The notes under the pieces were generated by a model. That model was not told the origin of the DNA. It saw only the letters and a list, made by a program, of their open reading frames with translations, and did not search any database. Source: Nocardia sp. BMG111209 (GTDB lineage Bacteria > Actinomycetota > Actinomycetes > Mycobacteriales > Mycobacteriaceae). Taken from it: a stretch of DNA of 64,000 bases. Location: assembly GCF_000381925.1 (NCBI RefSeq), contig NZ_KB907307.1:248001-312000 (forward strand), read 5' to 3'. The position numbers were made by a program, and so were the translations under genes. Shown in pieces: positions 36,655 through 47,000 of the stretch (within the stretch, counting starts at the first letter, position 1; the number at the start of each line of letters is the position of its first letter).

Positions 36655-37506
36655 TCAGCCGCGAAATCCGGTGTGGCAGTACCAGTCGCTGTCGGCGAGT
36701 GCTTCGTAGACGACGGCTCGGCGGCCGTTGACGTCCAGGAGGGCTTCCTGTTCGGCCAGTTCGCGTAGGTAGGTGCGGACGGTTTGGTGGTCGGCGGCGG
36801 TCCAGTGCCGGAGCAGGATTCGGCTGGTGGTGGTGAGTTGCTGGGCGACCACTCGGGCGAAATACGCGCCCAGTTTGAGGGCCTCGAATTGGTGGCGGAT
36901 TCGTTGTTGGAGCAGCGTGGTCAGGCTCGGGGCGGGTTCGGCGCGGAATTCGACCGTCACCGGGATCTGTTCGCGTACTCGGGCGAACAGCCAGCGGCCG
37001 GTGGGGGGCATGGCGTACGGGTGGAGCAGTTGTTCGCCGGGTTGGTCCGAATGGGCATTGCCCAGGGTGTGGTTGCAGTCTCCGCAACAGGGGACGAGGT
37101 TCCACGGATCTATCGCCAGGGCGGGGACCCTGCTTTTCGGTACGACGTGGTCGAGGGTTTTCGCGGCGCCGTACTGGCAATAGCTGCACAGGCCGTGCAG
37201 GGCCGCGCGCAGGATGCTGTCATAGTGCGCGCGGGCGGGTCGGCCCTGCCGGGCCAATTGGGAGGTGTAGAGCCATTCCATGTTCTTGGCCGACAATCCC
37301 TGGCCGAGTGGGCAGGAATGTTCGGTGAGGGTGTGCATCGAATTGTCGACGGCGGCCTGTCGCAGTCGTTCGCTGTTCGCCGTCAGCACCTCTCGTGCCG
37401 CGCGCACCCGGTCGGCGAGCATGCGATTGTTGATTCCCCGGACGCACAGGGCCGCGGTTTCGGCGACGGTGAAAGTGGGTGGCTCAACGCTCCACACGCG
37501 CCGCAC
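36655..37506 (-). CDS. HNH endonuclease of a Septu-like (PtuB-like) two-gene cassette
   Basis: 283 residues, GTG start at 37506, overlapping the 3' end of the upstream ATPase gene by 23 bp, so the two are co-translated. The nuclease core is clear: CSYC (residues 107-110), LDHVVPKSR with the key Asp-His at 119-120, NLVPCCGDCNH (136-146) giving the HNH asparagine and the second zinc-binding CxxC. A helical N-terminal part of about 95 residues and a C-terminal part of about 130 residues are unassigned. An ATPase plus HNH pair in this order is the hallmark of Septu anti-phage systems (PtuA-PtuB). Assignment rests on gene order and motifs, not on a search. Confidence 0.8.
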   Translation of the reverse strand: MRRVWSVEPPTFTVAETAALCVRGINNRMLADRVRAAREVLTANSERLRQAAVDNSMHTLTEHSCPLGQGLSAKNMEWLYTSQLARQGRPARAHYDSILRAALHGLCSYCQYGAAKTLDHVVPKSRVPALAIDPWNLVPCCGDCNHTLGNAHSDQPGEQLLHPYAMPPTGRWLFARVREQIPVTVEFRAEPAPSLTTLLQQRIRHQFEALKLGAYFARVVAQQLTTTSRILLRHWTAADHQTVRTYLRELAEQEALLDVNGRRAVVYEALADSDWYCHTGFRG

Positions 37507-39037
37507 CCGCCACGTCGATCATCGCCCGCAAGATCGCCCGGCCCTCGGCGCCGAGTTGCCCGCCGAACGATGCCAGCGCCTGGTCGTAGGTGCGATATTG
37601 CAGGGCGGCCTCGGCGAGCATCTTGTGGAATCCGGTGGCGGTGACTTCCAGGCCGAAGACGTCGTCGGTGAGTGTGCCGACATTTTCCGCGAACGTCTCC
37701 AGTCGTAATTGTTCGACGGTGGCCTCGTGGCCGCTGCGGCGCAGCCGCCACACGCACGACCGCGGGACCTCCTGCAATACGACCGGGGAGTGGGTGGCGA
37801 TCACCGCTATTCCGTTGCGGTGGGCGAGCAGATCGCTGAGGGTGCGGACGAAGGCCGACAGCAACGGCGGATGCAGGTGCGCCTCGGGTTCGTCGAGCAG
37901 GACCAGGCTTTTCTCCTCCACGGTCTCCACCAGCCGGGTGATGGTCAGCAGCACGATCTTGTGGCCGGAGCTGAAACGACGGAAGGTCCGCGAGAGCGAG
38001 GAGAGGATCTTCTCGTCGTGACTGTCGCTGCCGACGAGTTGCGACAATTCGGCCTCGGCGAAAATGGGATCCGATTCGAGCAGGGTCAGCGCCTGCCGCC
38101 AGCGTGTCCGGCGGGCTCCGATCAGGCAGGATCTGGCCGAGCGGGCCATCTCGTTGGAGAGCGCGCGGGGGTCCTTGGTGGCCGTCGGCTCCTGGTTGCG
38201 TGCGCCGATCTTCTTCAACCCGACGTAGTGGTAGCTCAGGCCCTTGGTCCGGTCCTGGGGGACGGTGATCGGCTCGAACGAGTCGAAGGCGCTGAACGAC
38301 ACCGACACGACGTTCGACAGTTGTTCGCGCACATCGTCGAGCGCGTCGTCGGCGCTGTCGGAGCCGTCCACCAGCGCGGTGGCGAGATTGTTGAGGTAGG
38401 TGCTCTTGCCGACCCCGTTGCGTCCGATCAGGACCTGAATGTTGGTCGGGGGCCGGGAATCCGGCACGACCTGCACGTCGAGACGGATGATCGAGGTCGC
38501 CTCGGAGCCGACCTGCAGCGGAAAACGGTAGGGCGTCAATCGGACTCCGCCGCGTGCCAATCGCGCGAACTGGCCCCGCGCGGTCGGCAGCGGTACGTCG
38601 CGCAGCAGTGAAACCCTGGTGACCTCTTCGGCTTCCGCGCGTGCGAGCAACTCCGGGTCGTAGGCCAGATCGCGCAGCGCGGTGAGGAATTCCTCGCGGA
38701 AGCTGTCCCCGAGCGAGGTCAGCGTCTCGTAGAACGACGGGTCCTGCCCCAGCGAGAAGTATTTCGTCCCCAGTACGTCGAACTGCTGCGGCGGATTCGG
38801 AGACCGGTGTCCCCGGCCGACGTGCCCGTCGCGGACGTCCGACGCGCGCGCGGGTTGGAGACCGAATCTGCCGATCTTCGTGCCGCCGATCGGAACGATC
38901 TCACCGTGGTGATCGACATATTGTGCGTCGAAGAGGGTTTCGTACTTGAACCAGTCGTCCCAGTCCGAACGGATCAGGAAGACCGTATCGCGCCGCTGGG
39001 GCACCGGCTTCCCGGCGGGCCACACCACGAACTTCAT
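37484..39037 (-). CDS. AAA/ABC-type ATPase of a Septu-like (PtuA-like) cassette, with long N-terminal extension
   Basis: 517 residues, ATG start at 39037. The ATPase core has Walker A GRNGVGKST (205-213), a signature-like FSSGHK (355-360), Walker B LVLLDEPEAH (378-387) and the switch ATHSP (414-418): the arrangement of SMC/RecF-like and OLD-type AAA ATPases. The first ~200 residues precede Walker A and contain a conserved-looking segment SDWDDWFKYETLF (24-36); ATPases of this class more often have Walker A near the N-terminus. Transcribed before and overlapping the HNH gene. Likely the sensor or scaffold that controls the nuclease. Alternative: an uncharacterised ATPase/HNH defence type other than Septu. 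Confidence 0.82.
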   Translation of the reverse strand: MKFVVWPAGKPVPQRRDTVFLIRSDWDDWFKYETLFDAQYVDHHGEIVPIGGTKIGRFGLQPARASDVRDGHVGRGHRSPNPPQQFDVLGTKYFSLGQDPSFYETLTSLGDSFREEFLTALRDLAYDPELLARAEAEEVTRVSLLRDVPLPTARGQFARLARGGVRLTPYRFPLQVGSEATSIIRLDVQVVPDSRPPTNIQVLIGRNGVGKSTYLNNLATALVDGSDSADDALDDVREQLSNVVSVSFSAFDSFEPITVPQDRTKGLSYHYVGLKKIGARNQEPTATKDPRALSNEMARSARSCLIGARRTRWRQALTLLESDPIFAEAELSQLVGSDSHDEKILSSLSRTFRRFSSGHKIVLLTITRLVETVEEKSLVLLDEPEAHLHPPLLSAFVRTLSDLLAHRNGIAVIATHSPVVLQEVPRSCVWRLRRSGHEATVEQLRLETFAENVGTLTDDVFGLEVTATGFHKMLAEAALQYRTYDQALASFGGQLGAEGRAILRAMIDVAGAARVER

Positions 39038-39332
39038 GACAGTGCGGAACCGGTGCGCGAGACGAGCATATCGACCAGTCTACGGACCACCGCCGACAAT
39101 CCCGCTCGGACCTGGGTCGCGAACGGGCCTGCGGCCGACCGGCTTCGGCCCGCTCGTCCGCGAACCCGTCAGGCGCACGGCCACGGCCCGGCGAGCACCG
39201 CCCAGCCGGGGGGTGTATCGGGGTCGATTCGACTATCCAATTGGCCATTGCGCGATAACCGGGCGGTCGCCGGATGTTGTCCACGCGGCAGTGCGCCGAT
39301 GATCATCTGCCGGTGTAGCCGCGAGGAGTGAC
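39038..39332. other. Divergent intergenic region between the ATPase/HNH cassette and the methyltransferase-PKS operon
   Basis: 295 bp without a gene. It contains two short perfect palindromes, CCAATTGG (39237-39244) and GATGATCATC (39298-39307), the second about 16 bp before the ribosome binding site of the plus-strand operon. The AT content rises locally around 39225-39260. This is probably where transcription of both units starts; I cannot fix -10 or -35 elements. Confidence 0.4.
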
Positions 39333-41030
39333 ATGGTGATGGGGCAGTGGGCGCGAGGGCTCGAACGGGCCGACGCCGACGTGATCGACGAATGTCTTTC
39401 CGTGATGGCCGATTTCGACGTGGACACCGTCCTCGCCGGTCTGGCTCCGCGGCTGACCGCCGATCGGCGCGCGGCGGTCGCGGCACACTGTACATCCGTG
39501 TGCGCCGCGGTGTTCGTGTTCACCACGGCGGCCGCGGAGTTGGCCGAGGATCTGCGGGCCGCGGGCCTGGAGATCGCTGACGTGGCAGCGGGTGTCGTGG
39601 TGCGTGATCGGCTCGCCGAGCGGTACGGGGTGGGTGTCCCGGAGGTCGGGGTGGTGCATGGCCGGATACCCGTGGCGGACGGCGGCGCCCGCGAGATCGA
39701 GGTGTTCTCGGTGGTTCCGGGGGCCGAATTCACCGAGCTGGCCGAACGGGAGCGCCTGGAGCGCAACGAGTTCCATCTCGCGCTGGGGGTCGACGCGGCG
39801 GATGATGTGCTGGTGGCCGGGTTGCGTGCGTTGCTGATCGAGGAGGGCGGGCTGGTCGCCGACGGGGGTGGCTACGATCCGGGTGCGGATCGGACGGCGC
39901 TGTACTTCCGGGGGCGGATCGGGTGGCGTGGGTATCGGCGGCTGGTGCTCCGGCTGCGCGGCCGGCGGGTCGCGGCGCTGTTGTCGCACGGGTCGACCGG
40001 GAAGTACGAGCCGGCGAAGCGGTTGCTGGAGTTGATGACCGGCGCGTGGACCACCCAGGCCATCGCGGTGGCCGCGGAATTGGGTGTCGCGGACGCGATT
40101 GCGGCGGCCGTGCGGAGCGGGGCATCCGGGTCGGCGGACGAGCTCGCGGACCGGTTGGGCGTCGATCGGGCCGGGCTCGGTCGGTTGTTGCGCTACCTCG
40201 CCTCGCTGGGAGTCGTGGAATTCGCCGGCGGCGGCTATGTGCTGACGCCGCTGGGGGATTCGCTGCGGACTGCGGCCCCGCACTCGCTGCGCCCGCTGGC
40301 GTTGCTCTACGGCGGACCGTTCTACACCTCCTTCGAAGCGCTGGGGCATGCGGTCCGCACCGGGCGTGAGGGTTTCGAAACCGTCTTCGGCCGCGGACAT
40401 TTCGATCATTTCGCCGAGAATCCGTCCCTGGCGGGTCTTTTCGACGCGGCGATGGCGGCCTCGGCGCCGATGTTCGAGCCGATCGCCGAGCTGGCCGACT
40501 TCTCCGCCGCCGCGGTCGTGGTGGATGTGGCGGGCGGCAACGGCGAACTGCTGAGCCGGATCCTGCGCCGGCACGCCCATCTGCGCGGGGTGCTCGTGGA
40601 GCGGGCGAACGTACTGGACCGGGCCCGGGACCATCTGGCGGGCAACGGGCTCGCCGGGCGATGCGAGGTCGTCGCGGGCGATTTCACCCGATCCGTCCCT
40701 GCGGGCGGGGACGTCTATCTGCTGTCGCGGGTCCTGCACGACTGGGACGACGAACAGTGCCGGACGATTCTGCGGCACTGCGCGGCGAGTATCCGGCCCG
40801 GCGCGCAGTTGCTGATCGTGGAGCGGCTGCTGCCCGAGGACGACACCCGTTCGCTGGCGGTGGCGTGGGATCTGCACATGCTCTGCAATGTCGGTGGCCG
40901 GGAGCGCAGCGCCGATCATTACGAAAAGCTGTTGGCCGAGACGGGTTTCGAGCTGGTCTCGGTCGCCGGTCTGCCGCTGGACGGTAGCCTGCTGTGTGCG
41001 CGGCGGCGGGCCGACCGCGCCCTTCGGTGA
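39333..41030 (+). CDS. SAM-dependent O-methyltransferase fused to an N-terminal VOC-like (uncertain) domain
   Basis: 565 residues, ATG at 39333 preceded by GAGGAG (39323-39328). Residues ~225-560 are a class I O-methyltransferase of the plant/actinobacterial small-molecule type: helical dimerisation part, SAM loop VVDVAGGNGE (396-405) and LHDWDDE with probable catalytic His 469. Residues 1-215 are a separate domain homologous along its length to the stand-alone protein at 49094-49744 (shared VRDRL, RELEIF/REIEVF, and DGGGY-P----T-LYF). Its H/E-rich strands and repeated strand-helix pattern suggest a vicinal-oxygen-chelate fold, but that is inference. First gene of a plus-strand run with the PKS (next start 27 nt downstream) and the acyl-CoA oxidase, so it probably methylates the PKS product. 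Family enzymes of this length lack the extra domain. Confidence 0.88.
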   Translation: MVMGQWARGLERADADVIDECLSVMADFDVDTVLAGLAPRLTADRRAAVAAHCTSVCAAVFVFTTAAAELAEDLRAAGLEIADVAAGVVVRDRLAERYGVGVPEVGVVHGRIPVADGGAREIEVFSVVPGAEFTELAERERLERNEFHLALGVDAADDVLVAGLRALLIEEGGLVADGGGYDPGADRTALYFRGRIGWRGYRRLVLRLRGRRVAALLSHGSTGKYEPAKRLLELMTGAWTTQAIAVAAELGVADAIAAAVRSGASGSADELADRLGVDRAGLGRLLRYLASLGVVEFAGGGYVLTPLGDSLRTAAPHSLRPLALLYGGPFYTSFEALGHAVRTGREGFETVFGRGHFDHFAENPSLAGLFDAAMAASAPMFEPIAELADFSAAAVVVDVAGGNGELLSRILRRHAHLRGVLVERANVLDRARDHLAGNGLAGRCEVVAGDFTRSVPAGGDVYLLSRVLHDWDDEQCRTILRHCAASIRPGAQLLIVERLLPEDDTRSLAVAWDLHMLCNVGGRERSADHYEKLLAETGFELVSVAGLPLDGSLLCARRRADRALR

Positions 41031-41056
41031 ACGACCGACCGGAAGGTATGCCGCAC

Positions 41057-44000
41057 ATGACGATATCCGTCGACGACTACTCGGCATCGGAGGGCACGGA
41101 CCGTGCCCGCGAACACACGCTGGCGGACGTCCTCGCCACGGCCGTCGCGACATTCGGCGACGCGCCCGCGGTCACCGACGGCGGCGAGGAACGCACCTGG
41201 GTACAGTGGCATGCCGAATCCCGCGCGCTCGCAACGGGTTTGCAGCAGCTCGGGGTCGGCGTGGGTGATGTGGTGGCGGTCCAGTTGCCGAATTCGTGGG
41301 AGTTCCTGCTGACCCACATCGCGGTGGCCGAACTCGGTGCGGTGATGTTGCCGGTGCATGCCGCCTACGGCGAGCGGGACCTGCTGGCGCTACTGGGCCG
41401 CGCCGGCGCGCGACTGCTCGTCGTGGGGGAGCAGCGCCGGTTGTCCCAGGCCGTATTCGATACCCGGGTCCGGGTCGTGGTCGTGGGTGCGACCGGCGCC
41501 GGCTCGTTCGCGGCGCTGCTGCACGAGCATCGAGGCGCCTCGCCGCGGCCCGCACAGCTGGATCCGGATATGCCGTTCGTCGTGCTGCCGTCCTCCGGCA
41601 CCACCTCCGGCCGGCCGAAGTTGTGTCTGCACAGCCACGGTACGTTGCTGGCGAACGCGGCGGCGGTCGTACGGGACGGTGGTGCGCGCGGCAGCGACAT
41701 CCTGGTCAGTGCCAGTCCGTTCACCCATCTGTTCGGTCTGCTGTCGGTGCACCTGTCGCTGCTCACCGGCGGCCGGCAGGCGCTGCTGCCGAGGTGGGAC
41801 GCCGCCGCATTGGCGGATCTGGTCCGCGGCACCGGCGCGAACGTGCTGTTCGCGGTGCCCGCTCAGCTGCGAGATGTGGTGCAGCGCTGCGACGATCCGG
41901 CGACCGGCCCGCTGCCGTTGCGCGAGGTGCGCACCGGCGGTGCGGCGGTACCGGCCACCCTCGTCGCGGACGTGCGGCGGCTGACCGGGGCCACGACGAT
42001 CGTGCAGTGGGGGATGTCCGAACTCGGCGCGGGCACCGTCACTCGCGCGCAGGATCCGCCTGAGGTCGCTGCGAACAGTATCGGACGTCCGTTGTCGGGC
42101 AACGACGCTCGCATCGTGCGCGCCGACGGGAACCGATGCGGGGTCGGTGAGGTCGGCGAATTCCAGTATCGCGGACCGCATCTGTTCCGGGGCTATCTGG
42201 GTGATCCCGAGGGCACCGCCGCGGCGTTCACCGCCGACGGCTGGCTGCGCACCGGTGATCTGGCCGCCGAGAACGCCGACGGCACCATCGGTTACCGGGG
42301 ACGCGACGCCGAGGTGATCAACGTGGGCGGGGTGAAATTCGCCGCGTCCGAAATCGAGGAACTGGTCAGCGATCTGCCGCAGCTGGCGGCCGCGGCCGTC
42401 GCCGGCCGGCCCGATCCCCGGCTGGGGCATTACCCCTGCCTGGTCGCCGCGACCCGTCCGGGTCGGCACATCGATCTCGCGACCGTGCGCGCCCACCTGC
42501 TGACCAAGGGTGTCGCCGAATACAAACTGCCCGTGGAACTCGTCCTCGTCCCCGAGGTTCCGGTCACCCCCACCGGCAAGATCGCGCGCGGCCGGCTCGC
42601 GCGTCTGCTGGCCGACCATCCGGCCGAATCAGCCACCGCCGCACCGGTTTGGGCGGCACTACCCGGGGCCGATCACCTACGGGCCGCGCGTGCGACGGTC
42701 GCGCGGTGTCTGACGGACATTCTCGATGATCCCGGAAATATCGACGGGCGCAGTGCATTTCGTGAGCTGGGTGTGGATTCGCTGGGTGCGGTGCGCCTGG
42801 CTCTGGCGCTGTCGCAGGCCACCGGGTTCGCCGTGCCCACCACCGTGGCCTTCGACCATTCGACACCGGATGCGCTGGCCCGTCATCTGGTGGACCTGGC
42901 GAGCGGACGTGCGCGGGATCAGTTGCCGGTCCCCGCGCTCCCGCCCGCGGATATCGGCGATCCGATCGTGATCGTGGGGACCGCCTGCCGACTGCCCGGC
43001 GGCATCGAGTCGCCGGAACAGCTGTGGCAGTTGCTGATCGAGCGTGGCGAGACCGTCGGTCCGTTTCCGGACGACCGGGGATGGGATCTGGCACGACTCG
43101 CGGATCCGGATCCGGGCGTACCCGGACGCTCCGGGACCCGGCACGGCCATTTCCTCACCGGGGCAGCGGATTTCGACGCCCGTTTCTTCGGGATCTCGCC
43201 GCGCGAGGCGATCGGAATGGACCCGCAGCAGCGGCTGTTGCTGGAGACGAGCTGGGAGGCGCTGGAACGCGCGGGAATCGACCCGCACACGCTGCGCGGT
43301 TCGGACACCGGAGTTTTCGTCGGCCAGATGGCGTCGGACTACGCTCCGCGACTGACCGAGGCACCGGAACGATTCGACGGGCTGCTGCTGACCGGCAACG
43401 CCTCGGCCGTGGCCTCCGGCCGGATCTCCTACTCCCTCGGCCTTTTCGGTCCCGCGCTGACGGTGGACACCGCCTGTTCCTCCGCGTTGGTCGCCCTGCA
43501 TCTCGCGGCACAGTCGCTGCGCCGCGGCGAATGCGCGGTGGCGGTGGTCGCGGCGGCGACGGTGATGGCCACACCGGCGTCGTTCGTGGACTTCACCGAA
43601 CAGGGTGCGCTCGCCCCCGACGGCCGGTGCAAGGCCTTCGCCGCCGGTGCGGACGGCGCCGCCTGGGGTGAGGGGGTCGGGGCACTGGTGGTGACCCGCG
43701 GATCGCGTGCGCTGGCCGACGGGCTGCCGGTGCTCGCGGTGGTGGCGGGTTCGGCGATGAACTCCGACGGCGCGAGCAACGGGCTCACCGCACCGAACGG
43801 GATCGCCCAACAATCGGTACTGCGCGCCGCGCTGGCCGATGCCGGTCTGTCCGCCGACCTCGTCGACGCGGTCGAGGCCCACGGCACCGGCACTCCGCTC
43901 GGCGACCGCATCGAAGCCGAAGCGCTGCAAGCGGTCTACGGCATTCATGCCGCGCCGGAGCCGTTGTGGGTCGGATCGGTCAAATCGAACGTCGGGCACA

Positions 44001-47000
44001 CCCAGGCCGCCGCGGGCCTGGTCGGCGTGCTGAAAACGATTCTGGCGCTGCGGCACGACGTACTGCCCGCGACGTTGCACGTCGAACCGGATCGAACGCC
44101 GTCGTACGGCTCGGTGGCGCGCGAGATACGGCCCGCGGCCGATCCAGTACCGTGGCCGCGCTCGAATCGAGTGCGGCGGGCCGGAGTGTCGGCGTTCGGC
44201 ATCGGCGGCACCAATGCGCATGTGATCCTGGCGGAGCCGCCCGCTGCTCCCGCCACCGGTTTTTCGGTTGCCACCGCCGGAGTCGACACCGCGGCCGACG
44301 ACGCCGGACAGGTCATTGCTGCCACTGCTTCCGATCCCGTGCCCGCGCCGGATTCGGTCGCGGTGCCGTGGGTGCTGTCGGCTCGTGATCCATCGGCATT
44401 GCGCCGGAATGCGATTCGGCTCATGGCGACGGCGGGGTCCGCCGACCGGGCCGAGGCGGGCCGTGCGCTGGTGCACTCGCGGGCGCTGTTCGAGCAGCGC
44501 GCGGTGATCGTGGCTCGTGATCGCGCGGAACTCGTTGCCGGACTGCGGGATATCGCGGGCGACGCTGCCTCGCCGGATACGGTGGCCGGTGTGGCCCGAT
44601 CCGACGTGCGGACCGTCTTCGTCTATCCGGGCCAGGGTTCGCAGTGGGAGGGGATGGGCGCGGATCTTCTGCGGGAGTCGGAAGTCTTCGCCCGCGCGGT
44701 GGATGCGTGCGAGCAGGCGCTGGCCCCGCACACCGAATGGTCGACCCGGGCCGTACTCGCCGGGCAGTCCGATGCGCCCTCGCTGGATCGGGTGGAGGTC
44801 GCGCAGACGGCCCTGTTCACCATGATGATGGGGCTCACCGAGGTGTGGGCGTCGCTGGGTGTCCGGCCCGATGCGGTGGTCGGGCACAGTCAGGGTGAGA
44901 TCGCCGCTGCCGTTGTATGCGGGGCGATTCCGCTCGACGACGCCGCCCGCATCGTGGCGCGGCGGGCGAAGGCGGTGGCTCGGCTGACCGGTGGGCGGAT
45001 GGCGGCGGTCGCGCTGTCGGCGGCCGAACTCGACACCCGTCTGACGGGGTACCGTGGCGCGCTGTCGCTCGCCGCGGACAACGGCCCGCGGTCGACCGTC
45101 GTCTCCGGTAGTGCCGACGCGGTGGCCGCGCTCGTCGCCGAGCTGGACGTGGCCGGGGTGCGTACCGCCGTGCTGCCCGTGGACTACGCCTCGCACTGTG
45201 CCGATGTGGCGCGAATCGAGGAACTGCTGCTCGCGGAACTCGGCGAATTCACCCCCCGCACAGCGCTGCTCGCGTTCTACTCCTCGGTTCTGGCCCAGCC
45301 GATCGACACGAGTGAACTCACCGCGGACTACTGGTACCGGAACCTGCGCAATCCGGTCGAATTCCGGCGCGCGGTGGACCGATTGCTCGACGCGGGGTAC
45401 AACGACTTCATCGAGATCAGCCCGCATCCCGTGCTGACCCAGTCGATCCTGGAAACCGCCGAGGCGGCCGGACTCCCGGCGACCGCGGTGGGCACCCTGC
45501 GCCGTGGCGAGGGCGACTCTCGGCGCGTACTCCTCTCGGCCGCAGAGGCTTTCGTGAACGGCAGTCCGGTCGACTGGCGATCCCGGTTCCCCGGCCGCCC
45601 GGCCCGCCGCATCGAACTGCCGACCTACCCGTTCCAACGCCAACGGTATTGGGCCGGTCCGAGCACACCCCAGCAAATGCATCGACAAGGCTATGTCGCC
45701 GTGCAATCACCGTCACGGGCCGAATCGGTCGGCAATCACCCTGTGACGCACGCACTGTCGGCCGCCGACATGGTGGCGGACCGAGACAACGGCGGCCCGG
45801 CCGAATATGTGTCCCCGCAGGCCGAACCAGTCGGCATTCGCCCTGTGGCGCAAGCGCTGTCGGATATCGAGGCGGTACCGGTCCGGGGTGATGGTCGCTC
45901 CGCTGCATATGCGTCCCCGCATGCTGAGCCGGTCGGCATTCGCCCTGTGGCGCAGGCGTTGCGGGGTACCGATGCGGTGTCGAGCCCGGTCGATGGCCTC
46001 CCGGCTTATTCGTCCCCGCACACCGGACCGGCTCCGGAAACACCGGTGCTGCTGAGCGGAGCCGCGCTGCTGGAGCTGATACGCCGCCATACCGCCGCGA
46101 TTCTCGGATACTCGGATGAGGCGGAGGTCGGGCCCGATGACGCGTTCATCGCGCTTGGCGCGAATTCTGTTGCCGCAGTGGAACTGCGCGGTCGGCTGGC
46201 GCGTGAACTGCACCGCTCGCTGCCTGCTGCCGTTGTATTCGATCACCCGACCCCACGCCGGCTTGCCGCGTATCTGACCGCGATTCCGGACCGGTCGCCG
46301 ACCCGCACCGAGCAGCCCGGCGCTCTCGAAGCCCTGGTCCGGCAGGCATGTCGAGCGGACCGTGGTGACGTCGCCGCCGATTTGATCGCCGCGGCGTCAC
46401 GGCTGCGTCCGGCGTTCCCGGCCGCCACGGCCGCCGAACACGCGCCCGAACCGCTGGTGCTGGGAGCCGCGCAGGCGCAGCCCGTGTTGGGAGCCGCGCA
46501 GACACGGCCCGTGTTGGGAGCCGCGCAGACACGGCCCACGTTGGGAGCCGCACCGGAGCGGCCTGAGTTGGGAGTCGTGCAGGAACGGCCCGTGCTGGCA
46601 TCCCCGCAGGAGCGGCCCGTACCGGCATCCCCGCTGGAGCGGCCCGTGCTGGCATCCCCGCTGGAGCGGCCCGTGCTGGCATCCCCGCAGGTGCCGCCTG
46701 TACTGGTCTGCTTCCCCTCGGTGCTGCCGAGTGCGGGACCGCACGAATATGCCGCGCTGGCAGCCGAATTCGGTGACGCCGTGACCACACTGGCCGTACC
46801 GGAGCCGGGTTTCGCCGATGCCGGCGCGCTGCCCGCCGACCTCGACGCACTGACCGCGGCGCACGCGGCCGCGCTGGCGAGGCATCGCGGAACGCATCCG
46901 CTGGTGCTGTGCGGACATTCGTCCGGCGGGCTGATCGCGCATGCGGTTGCCGCGCGGCTCGAGCAGCTCGGCAGGCCGGCCGACGGGGTGATCCTGCTGG

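Noticed and set aside
36655..39037. ATPase/HNH pair considered as part of a retron
   Set aside because: Some retrons use a similar effector pair, but no reverse transcriptase gene or retron RNA-like structure is present on either side.
40994..41056. Upstream extension of the AL-PKS start
   Set aside because: It would overlap the end of the methyltransferase gene and has no ribosome site; ATG 41057 fits GGAAGG at 41041-41046.
46460..46702. Tandem array considered as a CRISPR
   Set aside because: Units are contiguous with no spacers, exactly 27 bp, in frame, and inside a PKS coding region.
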